From: Alphaproteobacteria bacterium
Lineage (GTDB): Bacteria; Pseudomonadota; Alphaproteobacteria; UBA8366; Aestuariispiraceae
Assembly: GCA_033344895.1 (NCBI GenBank)
Contig: JAWPMN010000001.1
Coordinates: 3,294,001 to 3,358,000, forward strand
Direction: 5' to 3'
DNA length: 64,000 nucleotides
A program made the position numbers and the translations under genes. The notes beneath the pieces were generated by a model that did no database searches, was not told the DNA's origin, and saw nothing but the letters and a program-made list of their open reading frames with translations. Below are positions 19,190 to 27,233 of this stretch, in pieces. The number at the start of each line of letters is the position of its first letter. Position 1 is the stretch's first letter.

Positions 19190-20206
19190 TTAGCGGATCG
19201 GCGGGGCGTAGAGGATGCCGCCGTCTTTCCACTGAGCGTTCAGACCACGCTCGAGGCCGATTTCGGTGTTCGGACCGATGTTACGGTCGAAGATCTCACC
19301 ATAGTTGCCGACGGCCTTGATCACGCGCTTGGCCCATTCGTTGTCCAGGCCGATCATTTCGCCGTAGTTGCCTTCGGCGCCCAGAATACGAGCAACCGTC
19401 GGGTTCGGCGGATTGGCAGCCATTTCGTCAACGTTGGCCGAGGTGATGCCGTACTCTTCGGCTTCGATGATGGCATTCAGAACCCAGCGGTTCACGTCCG
19501 CCCAGTCGTCATCGCCCTGACGGACCGCCGGACCCAGCGGTTCTTTGGAGATGATTTCCGGCAGAATGATGTGGTTCTTCGGATCATCGAAGGTGGCGCG
19601 GCTGGCAGCCAGGCCCGAGGCATCCGTCGTGTAAACGTCGCAGCGGCCGGCCAGGTAGTTCGTGCGCGCTTCTTCGTTGGTTTCGATCGGAACCGGCTCA
19701 TAGGACATGCCCGTGGCACGGAAGTAGTCGGCCAGGTTCAGTTCGGTCGTCGTACCGGTCTGAATGCAGACCGACGCACCGTCCAGTTCCTTCGCCGAGC
19801 TGACGCCCAGGTCCTTGCTGACCATGAAGCCCTGACCATCGTAGTAGTTGACGCCCAGGAACGTCAGCTTCAGGTCGGCGTCACGGCTCATCGTGATCGT
19901 CGTGTTGCGGTACAGGACATCGCCTTCGCCGGCGTTCAGCGCGGTGAAGCGCGTCTTACCGGTCGTCGGAACGAATTTGACCTTCATCCCGTCGCCCAGA
20001 ACCGCGGCGGCAACGCCACGGCAGAAGTCGACGTCGAAGCCGTTCCACTTACCGCTTTCATCCGTGTAGGCGAAACCGACGAGACCCGTGGTGACGATGC
20101 AGTTCAGCTCGCCACGCGCCTTAACGTCGTCCAGCGTGGCCGCGTTGGCGATCGTCGCCGACATAGCCATAGCCGCACCTGCGACCAGGATCGATTTGAG
20201 TTTCAT
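19190..20206 (-). CDS. aapJ: AapJ, periplasmic L-amino acid binding protein
   Basis: A 338-residue solute receptor for the general L-amino acid transporter. It has a Sec signal (MKLKSILVAGAAMAMSATIA, cleaved about ANA-AT). TLDDVKARGELNCIVTTGLV and FDVDFCRGVAAAVLGD are AapJ signatures, and ALNAGEGDVLYRNTTITMSR, VCIQTGTTTELNLADY and the paired cysteines are conserved. AGGGGA lies upstream of the ATG. It is the first gene of aapJQMP and is divergent from the gene at 20633 across a 426-base gap. Confidence 0.97.
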   Translation of the reverse strand: MKLKSILVAGAAMAMSATIANAATLDDVKARGELNCIVTTGLVGFAYTDESGKWNGFDVDFCRGVAAAVLGDGMKVKFVPTTGKTRFTALNAGEGDVLYRNTTITMSRDADLKLTFLGVNYYDGQGFMVSKDLGVSSAKELDGASVCIQTGTTTELNLADYFRATGMSYEPVPIETNEEARTNYLAGRCDVYTTDASGLAASRATFDDPKNHIILPEIISKEPLGPAVRQGDDDWADVNRWVLNAIIEAEEYGITSANVDEMAANPPNPTVARILGAEGNYGEMIGLDNEWAKRVIKAVGNYGEIFDRNIGPNTEIGLERGLNAQWKDGGILYAPPIR

Positions 20207-20632
20207 TGTGTTACTGTCCCCTATGCTTTGGTTGATGCCAGTAAATACCGGTCAAGCAGCCTGCTCAGGCCCTCTAGCGCTCCCAAACGGCTGCTGTCGC
20301 AGCTCTTTTCTGGTTTGGCGACATTGAATATTTCAAATCCCTATGGATTTTGCAAACCCTGTCGCCGACCTCCCGTTAGACCCGCCGTTTTCGCGGTTCC
20401 AGTCGTGCCGACTTGGAACAAGAGGCAAAACGTCGCGTCCTTGGAGGAAACACTGGCAGCTATTTCCAGTGACCGCCAGCACTTTTTTGACAGAAGTTTT
20501 ACGCGTATTCGGTGCAGGCCCGGGACACCGGTTCCTGCTGCTTTCTCATGGACTTGGCGCTGATGCCTGTGCGAAACTCGTCGCCTTGAAGGCGCGGCTT
20601 GCGGCGAAAATCTGGATGCGAGGACAATTTAA
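20207..20632. promoter_or_regulatory. Divergent intergenic region upstream of aapJ
   Basis: 426 bases without a convincing gene. It should hold the promoters of aapJ (leftward) and of the gene at 20633. A 13-bp palindrome TTGAATATTTCAA at 20324-20336, in an AT-rich patch 118 bases upstream of aapJ, is the best operator candidate. No clear sigma-54 site was found: one GG/GC pair near 20240 has the wrong spacing. Confidence 0.4.
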
Positions 20633-21040
20633 ATGGCCGAAATCAGCGATACGAATGTAATCCGTTTTGGCGAGATCGATCTGTCAGATGGCAGACGGGC
20701 GGATCTTATCGACGATATGGCCCTGCCGTTTCTGGACCTGGCTGAAAAGATCGAGGCAGCGAAGATTAACGGTGCCTCCGAAGAGAGCTGGCGTGCGATC
20801 TTTGAGACGAACCTGTTTCTGTGGCGGTTCATCGCCAATTTCCTGCCGCGCCATTTCGACGACAAGGTTTCCAACGATACCTCCGAACTGCTGTCCAAGA
20901 TCAGCACCTTCATGACCAAGGTGACGGTCGCGATGTCGGAGGAGGGCGAAAAGGATGCGGCCCTTCTGGACAAGGTGATCAAGCTCAACCTGAACATGTG
21001 CGACCAGATTCTGGCCATGCGGGGCGACAAGGGCGAATAG
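20633..21040 (+). CDS. Small acidic protein, possibly FlaF-like
   Basis: A 135-residue cytoplasmic protein I do not recognise with certainty. SWRAIFETNLFLWRFIANFL, a hydrophobic middle helix (LLSKISTFMTKVTVAM) and LLDKVIKLNLNMCDQIL resemble, in order and spacing, the conserved blocks of the flagellar regulator FlaF (W..l..N..lW..., LP, then Li.iN..i..GL). No other flagellar gene is in the window, so this is only a fold-level suggestion. It has a weak Shine-Dalgarno sequence and no signal peptide, and stands alone between the aapJ promoter and a flavin reductase. Confidence 0.45.
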   Translation: MAEISDTNVIRFGEIDLSDGRRADLIDDMALPFLDLAEKIEAAKINGASEESWRAIFETNLFLWRFIANFLPRHFDDKVSNDTSELLSKISTFMTKVTVAMSEEGEKDAALLDKVIKLNLNMCDQILAMRGDKGE

Positions 21041-21108
21041 GCCGCCGATGGGGCGCACCGGTCCGGCAAATCTCGCGACGGGACTCGATCCGGACAGCCA
21101 AGTCTTCT

Positions 21109-21783
21109 ATGTCTGGGCATTCGCCTTCGACGCAAACCGATATGGGCTGGTACATGTTCTATAAAGCATCCGAACCGCATGGCATGAAGCACAACCCTTT
21201 CAACGGGCTGGTCGTGCCCCGGCCGATCGGTTGGATCTCCAGCATGGACAAGGACGGCAACGTCAACCTGGCGCCCTATTCCTTCTTCAACGCCGTGTCC
21301 TACCACCCGCCCCAGGTGATGTTCTGTGCCACCAGTCCGCACACCAATGATGACGGACCAAAGGATTCCGTGCGCAACATCATCGAGACCGGTGAGTTCG
21401 TGCATAACATGGCGACCTGGCCCCTGCGTGAGGCGGTCAACAAGACATCCGTCGCGGCGCCGCATGGTGTCGATGAGTTCGAAGTGGCCGGGCTGACGAA
21501 GGCGCCCGCGGAGATGGTTGCGCCGCCGCGCGTCAAGGAGAGCCCCATCCACCTGGAGTGCAAGCTGGTCCAGGTCGTGGACCTTCCCGCAAGCCAGGAG
21601 AATGGCTCCAATACCGTGATTTTCGGCGAAGTAGTGGGAATCCACATTTCGGACGACGTGATCGTCGATGGCATGGTCGACATTCATAAGGTCGACGCGA
21701 TCTCCCGACTCGGGTATCGCGATTATGCCCGCGTGACCGACGTCTTCACGATGAACCGTCCCGACTGGCCAATTCAGGAATAG
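21109..21783 (+). CDS. Flavin reductase family FMN-binding protein
   Basis: A 224-residue protein of the DIM6/NTAB flavin reductase-like family, which binds FMN and often supplies reduced flavin or acts as an oxidoreductase. NPFNGLVVPRPIGWISSMDK, NLAPYSFFNAVSYHPPQVMF and RNIIETGEFVHNMAT are the conserved FMN-site blocks, and HLECKLVQVV and IVDGMVDIHKVDAISRLG follow. Start choice is uncertain: ATGs at 21109, 21142 and 21154 all lack a good ribosome site, and family members usually begin near 21154. It ends 18 bases before the FecR gene. Confidence 0.85.
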   Translation: MSGHSPSTQTDMGWYMFYKASEPHGMKHNPFNGLVVPRPIGWISSMDKDGNVNLAPYSFFNAVSYHPPQVMFCATSPHTNDDGPKDSVRNIIETGEFVHNMATWPLREAVNKTSVAAPHGVDEFEVAGLTKAPAEMVAPPRVKESPIHLECKLVQVVDLPASQENGSNTVIFGEVVGIHISDDVIVDGMVDIHKVDAISRLGYRDYARVTDVFTMNRPDWPIQE

Positions 21784-21801
21784 GTTCGAGCCTTCGATGA
21801 G

Positions 21802-23109
21802 ATGACCCGACTGAGTCCGCTATTCGCACTGGTGGTTGCCGTTGCCCTGCCGTCGGGCGCGCAGGCACAGGACGAAGTGCAGGCCGGTGTGTCCGCCGCC
21901 GTGCGCGGCAACGTACAGCTGGCGCGCGGAGACTCCGTCGTCGGGCAGCGCCTGGGCAGCGGAGAGCCGATCTATCTGAGGGATCAGATAACCGCCGGGA
22001 CCGATTCCGGCATGCAGATCCTGCTGCTCGACGAGACGGTGTTCACGATCGGTCCGAACAGCGAGATGACCATCGACGAGTTCGTGTACGATCCCGCTAC
22101 CGGCGCCGGCCAGGTCGCGGCCTCGGTCACCAAGGGCGTGTTTCGTTTCGTGACCGGGCAGGTGGCGCAGAACGACCCTGACAAGATGTCGGTCAAGACC
22201 CCCCTCGGGACGATCGGCATCCGCGGCACCATCGCAGGAGGATCGGTGTCGCCGGAGCGGACGGAAATCGTCCTGCTGGGGCCGGGCATCAACAACAATA
22301 CGACTGAACGCTCCGGCGCCATCACCGTTTCAAATGCGCAGGGCAGCGTCGAGATCGAACGAACCGGTTTTGGCACGGTACTCCTGCCCGAAGCCCCGCC
22401 ATCCCCACCGGCGGCCAGCAGCAATGCCTTTCTGCAAGGGCTCCGTTCGGGCACGCAGGGCAATGCGTCTGCCACGCAGGACGGGTCCGCACAACAAGGC
22501 GGCAATGGCGGCAGCGCGACGACCAACATGACGGGTGCGCCCGCAGCGACCGGTCAGAGCCGCAGTGCCGCCTTTCAGTCCTCCGTTACAATCGGGCAGA
22601 CCCTGGCCAGCGGCGCGCCCGATGGCAGCGACAGTGACCCCGTCAGTTCCGGCATCGGCGAAATCAATACGATTGCCGAACTCAACGGCAGCAGCGGGCA
22701 GTTCCATTTCAATGATGCCGGCAACCTCAGCGACGGTGGCTCGTATATCATCGCAGTCGACATCAACTTCTCGTCCCGATCGATCGGCGGCGGTAACAGC
22801 GCCGTGTCGATTTCGCCGAGCAGTTTTTCCGGCGGCAGTTTTTCGATCCTGTCCAACGACTTTTCGACCGGGCGTGACGGCCAGGCCGTTTTCGATGGTC
22901 AGAACAACATTACCTTCGCCTGCGGCGGCGACACCTGCAATGGGGCGGTCGTCATGAAGTTCCGCAACTTCAACGATACAGTTGCCGGCGCCATGGACCA
23001 TGAGGTCACGGTCACCAACACGAATCAGAGCAAGACCGTCTCGGGGAGCGATACGGATGTGACGCGTGGCAGCGGTGCGACAGTGGGCACCAGCGGCAGT
23101 CTCGATTAA
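21802..23109 (+). CDS. Secreted FecR-domain protein
   Basis: A 435-residue exported protein. The signal peptide is LSPLFALVVAVALPSGAQAQ. Residues about 30-200 form a FecR-type beta-rich domain: VRGNVQLARGDSVVGQRLGS, ILLLDETVFTIGPNSEMTID, VKTPLGTIGIRGT. This kind often occurs beside CHASE2 adenylate cyclases, and here the gene is convergent with one. The rest is low-complexity, rich in Gly, Ser, Asn and Thr (GTQGNASATQDGSAQQGGNG), with a later beta-rich region containing one CGGDTC cysteine pair. It is probably periplasmic or surface-exposed; its ligand is unknown. Confidence 0.8.
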   Translation: MTRLSPLFALVVAVALPSGAQAQDEVQAGVSAAVRGNVQLARGDSVVGQRLGSGEPIYLRDQITAGTDSGMQILLLDETVFTIGPNSEMTIDEFVYDPATGAGQVAASVTKGVFRFVTGQVAQNDPDKMSVKTPLGTIGIRGTIAGGSVSPERTEIVLLGPGINNNTTERSGAITVSNAQGSVEIERTGFGTVLLPEAPPSPPAASSNAFLQGLRSGTQGNASATQDGSAQQGGNGGSATTNMTGAPAATGQSRSAAFQSSVTIGQTLASGAPDGSDSDPVSSGIGEINTIAELNGSSGQFHFNDAGNLSDGGSYIIAVDINFSSRSIGGGNSAVSISPSSFSGGSFSILSNDFSTGRDGQAVFDGQNNITFACGGDTCNGAVVMKFRNFNDTVAGAMDHEVTVTNTNQSKTVSGSDTDVTRGSGATVGTSGSLD

Positions 23110-23166
23110 GGGGACCCTAAGGCTTCAGACGGCTGAACCGGCTGGAAACGCGAAGTCGAACAAGCG

Positions 23167-25344
23167 CTACTTGCTGGTCATGACGATGCGGATGCCCGTC
23201 TCGCCGTCGCGCAGTCGGCGCAAATGCATCTTTGCCAGGCCGTCGTCGGGGGCCAGCAACAGCACCTCTTCCATGGCGGCTTCGGCCCTCGGGTCCTCCG
23301 ATTTCATCAGTTCGTAGGCTTCCAGGTACTTCTGAACCGCCGGCCCGTTGAAGCGTTCCTCGGACATCGGTTCGTAGACCGGTGTTCCCTGGGTCTGTCC
23401 CTTCAGAACCAGGGTGCCGCATGGTCGGCCGATGAAGTTCGACACGCCCTCCAGGGTCGCCCCCGACAGAGACACGTGCACGCCGAGGAACTTGCCGGCG
23501 CTTTCAAGCCGCGCGGCGGTGTTGATGGCATCGCCATGGGCTGTGTAATCCATGACCGCGCCGCCGAAATTACCCATGGTCACCATGCCGGAATTGATCC
23601 CGATCCGGGTTTCGTTCAGGGGAATGCCCTCGGCCTGCTTCTGTTTCGAATATGCGTCCGACCATTGGTTCATCTCCATCGCGCAGTCATAGGCGCGTTG
23701 GCGGTGGTCGGGCTGATCGAGCGGCGGCAGGAACGCGTTGAAATGAAAGACGGTCGCGTCGCCGACGATCTTGTCCAGATAGCCGCCATGCTTGAGGCCG
23801 ATCCGAACCATGTTGTCGATGTAATCGTTCAGCAGAGGCACGGCGACCTCCGGATCCGATTTCTCCACAAAACTGGTGAACCCGGCCAGATCGGTGAAGA
23901 TGAAGGTGCATTCCTTGCGGGTACCGCCCAGCTTCAGGGCTTCCGGGTGCAGGGCCAGACTGTCGACAAGGTTCGGGCTGACGAAGGTCTTGAACGCGCC
24001 GCGAATGAATTTCTGCTCCCGCTCCGTCTGCCAGTAGCGGGCGCTGGAACAGACCATGAAGACGGCCAGGGCAGCGACCGAAGGCAACAGCGGGTCGAAT
24101 AGCAGACGCAGTTCCAGAAACGCCCACAGCGCGCCGCCGGCACCGGCCAGAACCAGCGCGCCCCCAAGAACGGCGGACCAGACTGCGCCGAATTTCAGCA
24201 CGACGACGATCAGGAGGAATGAGACCACGATCATCAGAATGAACTCGGCCCCCTCGGCCCAGTCCGGTCGGACGAGGTAGTTCCCGGAGAGGATCTGGTC
24301 GATCACCTGTGCATGCATGTAGACACCGGGCACCTGCTGACCCAGCGTGTTGTAGCGCAGATCGCGCAGCCCGGCGGCGGAAGTGCCGATCAGGATGATG
24401 CGTCCCTGCAGTCGGGTCGGGTCGACTTCGCCGGTGACCAGTTGCCACATCGGCACGACGTCTTCTGAGCCGACCGGGGAATAATGAACACGCATGCCGC
24501 CGCGCTTGTCGGTCGGCACGACGAACTGTCCAACCTTCATCTTCACGATGCCGGTATTCTGCCCATAGCCGGTCTCGCCGCTGCCGCCGACCGTCTTGAA
24601 ACTGTAGCTGCTGGCGCCCTGCGCAACGCGCAAGGCTTCGAGAGCGAGTGTCGCGATGCCTTGATCGCCCTGGCTGCTCATAAGGGTAACCACGCGAATG
24701 ACCCCGTCGACATCCGGGGTCAGGCTGACCGATCCGACGCCCGCCGCGGCGTCTTCCAGGGCGGGGATGTTTCGTGTCAGGCCACCGGTCGAATACATGT
24801 AGTTCAGGGCGGACGGTTCGCTGGAATTCACGCCGTATTTCAGTTCCAGCGGTGGGCGGTCGGCGTCGAGGTCGGACGGGTTGAGGGCCATGCCCAGGAC
24901 GACGCGTCCGCGAGCGATGGCTGCCGCGAAGATCTCGTCATTGTTGGGCAGTTCCAATCCGGCCAGACGGTCCTGGGCTTCTTCCGGCATCCTGCCCACC
25001 GCCAGCGACGGGGAGGAACTGTCCGGTTCGGCGAAGAAGACGTCATAGGCGATTACGGCGGCCCCGGCGTCCTGCAAATAGGATGTGATGGCCGCCAGAT
25101 AATCCCGCGGCCACGGCCATTGTCCCATTTTCAGAAGGCTCTCCTCGTCGATATCGACGATCAGTACCGGGCTGCCCTCAAAATGCGCGCGCGGTTCGAT
25201 CTGCTGGTAGGTATCGAATACGACGTTTCGAAGTCGTGACTTCAGGGGGAAGTCGGCTCGAATCAGGACCACACAAACCGCCAGAACCGCAAATGATAAA
25301 AGAACGGGTACCAGTTTTCTGGCGATGTCGGCGGCGTTTCCCAT
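23167..25344 (-). CDS. Adenylate/guanylate cyclase with CHASE2 sensor domain
   Basis: A 725-residue membrane sensor-cyclase. A TM helix (about 10-28) is followed by an extracytoplasmic CHASE2 domain (about 30-340: LIVDIDEESLLKMGQWPWPR, VIAYDVFFAEPD, VYMHAQVIDQIL). Three closely spaced TM helices (about 345-435) lead to a class III cyclase domain (about 475-660). FTDLAGFT and VGDATVFHF supply the two metal Asp residues, and INTAARLE the Asn/Arg pair. It is convergent with the FecR gene and 20 bases after the DUF4197 gene on the same strand, suggesting one signalling operon. Confidence 0.92.
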   Translation of the reverse strand: MGNAADIARKLVPVLLSFAVLAVCVVLIRADFPLKSRLRNVVFDTYQQIEPRAHFEGSPVLIVDIDEESLLKMGQWPWPRDYLAAITSYLQDAGAAVIAYDVFFAEPDSSSPSLAVGRMPEEAQDRLAGLELPNNDEIFAAAIARGRVVLGMALNPSDLDADRPPLELKYGVNSSEPSALNYMYSTGGLTRNIPALEDAAAGVGSVSLTPDVDGVIRVVTLMSSQGDQGIATLALEALRVAQGASSYSFKTVGGSGETGYGQNTGIVKMKVGQFVVPTDKRGGMRVHYSPVGSEDVVPMWQLVTGEVDPTRLQGRIILIGTSAAGLRDLRYNTLGQQVPGVYMHAQVIDQILSGNYLVRPDWAEGAEFILMIVVSFLLIVVVLKFGAVWSAVLGGALVLAGAGGALWAFLELRLLFDPLLPSVAALAVFMVCSSARYWQTEREQKFIRGAFKTFVSPNLVDSLALHPEALKLGGTRKECTFIFTDLAGFTSFVEKSDPEVAVPLLNDYIDNMVRIGLKHGGYLDKIVGDATVFHFNAFLPPLDQPDHRQRAYDCAMEMNQWSDAYSKQKQAEGIPLNETRIGINSGMVTMGNFGGAVMDYTAHGDAINTAARLESAGKFLGVHVSLSGATLEGVSNFIGRPCGTLVLKGQTQGTPVYEPMSEERFNGPAVQKYLEAYELMKSEDPRAEAAMEEVLLLAPDDGLAKMHLRRLRDGETGIRIVMTSK

Positions 25345-25364
25345 GAATTGCGACGGCTACACCG

Positions 25365-26156
25365 TTACTGCTGCGCAAACACGCGCTGCAGCAGGTCCGT
25401 GGTCCGTTTGGCCGGGTTCTCGCGGATCGCCGCCTCCTCGACCGCGATATAGTGGAACAGGCCATCGAATGCCTTCTGGGTGGCGTGCTCGGTCAGGTCG
25501 CCTTTGACGTCGGGCACGAAGGGCAGGGTGTCGTACCCCTCCATCATCCGGTCCAGGGCATCGACCGCACCGACTTCCGCCAGGGCGCGGTCCACGATCG
25601 GGCGGATGCGGGCCTTGATGTCGTCGCCGCCAACACGCATCAGATACTGCGTGGCTGCATCGTCGGGTCCCTGCAGAATGCCTTTCGCGTCGTCCAGGGT
25701 CATGGCCTGGATGGCATTCAGGACAACTTCGCCGCTTTCGTCCATGGCGGCTTCGGCGGCCCGGTTCATCTTCAGTTCGACCTCGTCGCCCAGGCTGCCG
25801 AGACCGACCTTGGAAAGCAGTTTCTGCGCCTTCTGCAGCTCCGCCGGAAGCGGGATATGCGCGACCGGGTCTGCATTGAAACCGTCGACGGATCCCAGAT
25901 TGTCGACGACCAGCTTGCTGCCGACTTCCAATGCCTGTTTCAGTCCTTCGGCGATTTCGCTGCCGCTGAGACCGGCCGCCGTCGAACCGGCGGATGATCC
26001 ACCAAGGGATTGGTTCAAAAGGGACTTTGCGTTATCCAGCAGGGAGTCCGCACCAGCGTTGAGCGGGACCATCGCCAGCACCGCGACCAGAAGGGGCGGC
26101 GACCAGCGCCGGCCGGATTTGGGCGTGCGGTTCGAAATTCGGGTCGGGCCGGTCAT
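25365..26156 (-). CDS. DUF4197 domain exported protein
   Basis: A 263-residue protein with an N-terminal signal sequence (PLLVAVLAMVPLNAGA) and a DUF4197 domain. Recognisable blocks are LKQALEVGSKLVVDNLG, IPLPAELQKAQKLLSKVGLG, MNRAAEAA and MTLDDAKGILQGPDDAATQY. DUF4197 proteins are predicted periplasmic or lipid-associated helical proteins of unknown role. It lies just upstream of the CHASE2 cyclase on the same strand. The C-terminal FDGLFHYIAVEEAAIRENPA is also typical of the family. Confidence 0.85.
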   Translation of the reverse strand: MTGPTRISNRTPKSGRRWSPPLLVAVLAMVPLNAGADSLLDNAKSLLNQSLGGSSAGSTAAGLSGSEIAEGLKQALEVGSKLVVDNLGSVDGFNADPVAHIPLPAELQKAQKLLSKVGLGSLGDEVELKMNRAAEAAMDESGEVVLNAIQAMTLDDAKGILQGPDDAATQYLMRVGGDDIKARIRPIVDRALAEVGAVDALDRMMEGYDTLPFVPDVKGDLTEHATQKAFDGLFHYIAVEEAAIRENPAKRTTDLLQRVFAQQ

Positions 26157-26403
26157 CTCGATTGTTCATCCTCTCGACTTTGCATGGCGCAATGTCTGCA
26201 CCAAAACTTCCACCCGTCGGCATGCTAATCCATTCGTACCGTAAAAAGAAATGCCGGGCTTCGGCAATTTGGCGGTCCCGGGAAATCTCCGTTCCGGCGG
26301 ATGACCGATGCGCGGCTTCCCGCTACACTGTTGACGGCGGTTCGTAAGATGCACCGCCTGTCGGGCCGTCCGTCACCATACCTGTCGTCTGGAAGGGGGA
26401 AGC

Positions 26404-27180
26404 ATGTTGTCGCCGAATGCGTTCCGGGACAAAGCCATAGCAGCAGCGTTTGCAGCGGCTTTCGTGTTTTGGGGGGGCGCAACGCCTCTGCCGGCCCTCG
26501 CGCAGTCAGCGAACGAATCCGCGCAATCCGAACCGGACGAGCAACCGGACGCCCTGCCCAGTGCCGTCCCGGTATTGGAAGCGTTGAAGAAGCAGTTGGA
26601 CGGCCTTGGCGCCTCTCTGGACGCGCTGCAATCGGATCTGCGGGCGAAATCCGAGGAAACGGCGGCCCTGGCCGAGCAGTTGTCGGAGCAGGCCGCCGCC
26701 CTGACGGAGCTTGAAGCCGCGCTGACCGAAGCACGGGCCGAGGCGTCCGCGGCCACGGAGGCCGGGGCTGCAGCCCTGCGCCGGAAGGACAATCTGATCG
26801 AGGAACTGAAAGATCGGATCAGCGCTTCCAGTGCGTCGATTGCCGCGTTACAGGGGGATTTGGCAGCAGCCCGGGCGGAAATTGACCGGCTGAACGGTGA
26901 ATTGCGGAACAAGGACGATTCCTCCGAGGCTGTGGCCGACCTGCAGGCGGAACTGGCATCCACGAAGGCCGACCATGACATCCTGAGCGAGCGCCTGTCG
27001 GAGACGGAGAAGATGCTGGCCGATGAGCAGTCCGCCGTGTCCGCCAGCAGAAGCGCGCTTTCGAAGGCGGAGGCTGAGCGTGAAGCGCTGAAACTTCAGC
27101 GTTTCTGGCTGTCCATCCTGGTGGCCATATTGCTGGTCGTCGCGGGATTCTTTGGATTTCGGCGACGAAGCACGGCATAG
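26404..27180 (+). CDS. Exported coiled-coil protein with C-terminal membrane anchor
   Basis: A 258-residue protein of unknown function. A signal sequence (AAAFAAAFVFWGGATPLPALAQ) is followed by a 170-residue heptad-rich coiled coil, very high in Ala, Glu, Leu and Ser (LEALKKQLDGLGASLDALQS). One C-terminal TM helix (FWLSILVAILLVVAGFFGF) ends in a basic tail (RRRST). The topology suggests a periplasmic coiled coil anchored at its end. GGAAGGGGGAAG just before the ATG is a strong ribosome site. It is 53 bases upstream of a histidine kinase and likely cotranscribed. Confidence 0.6.
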   Translation: MLSPNAFRDKAIAAAFAAAFVFWGGATPLPALAQSANESAQSEPDEQPDALPSAVPVLEALKKQLDGLGASLDALQSDLRAKSEETAALAEQLSEQAAALTELEAALTEARAEASAATEAGAAALRRKDNLIEELKDRISASSASIAALQGDLAAARAEIDRLNGELRNKDDSSEAVADLQAELASTKADHDILSERLSETEKMLADEQSAVSASRSALSKAEAEREALKLQRFWLSILVAILLVVAGFFGFRRRSTA

Positions 27181-27233
27181 ATTGCAGCCGGGCCTTCCCG
27201 CAAGGAGATGCATAAAGTGCGTCGGGATCGAAC

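Noticed and set aside
20220-20260. Sigma-54 promoter upstream of aapJ
   Set aside because: A GG and a GC pair are present but separated by 11 bases instead of 10, and the rest of the consensus is poor.
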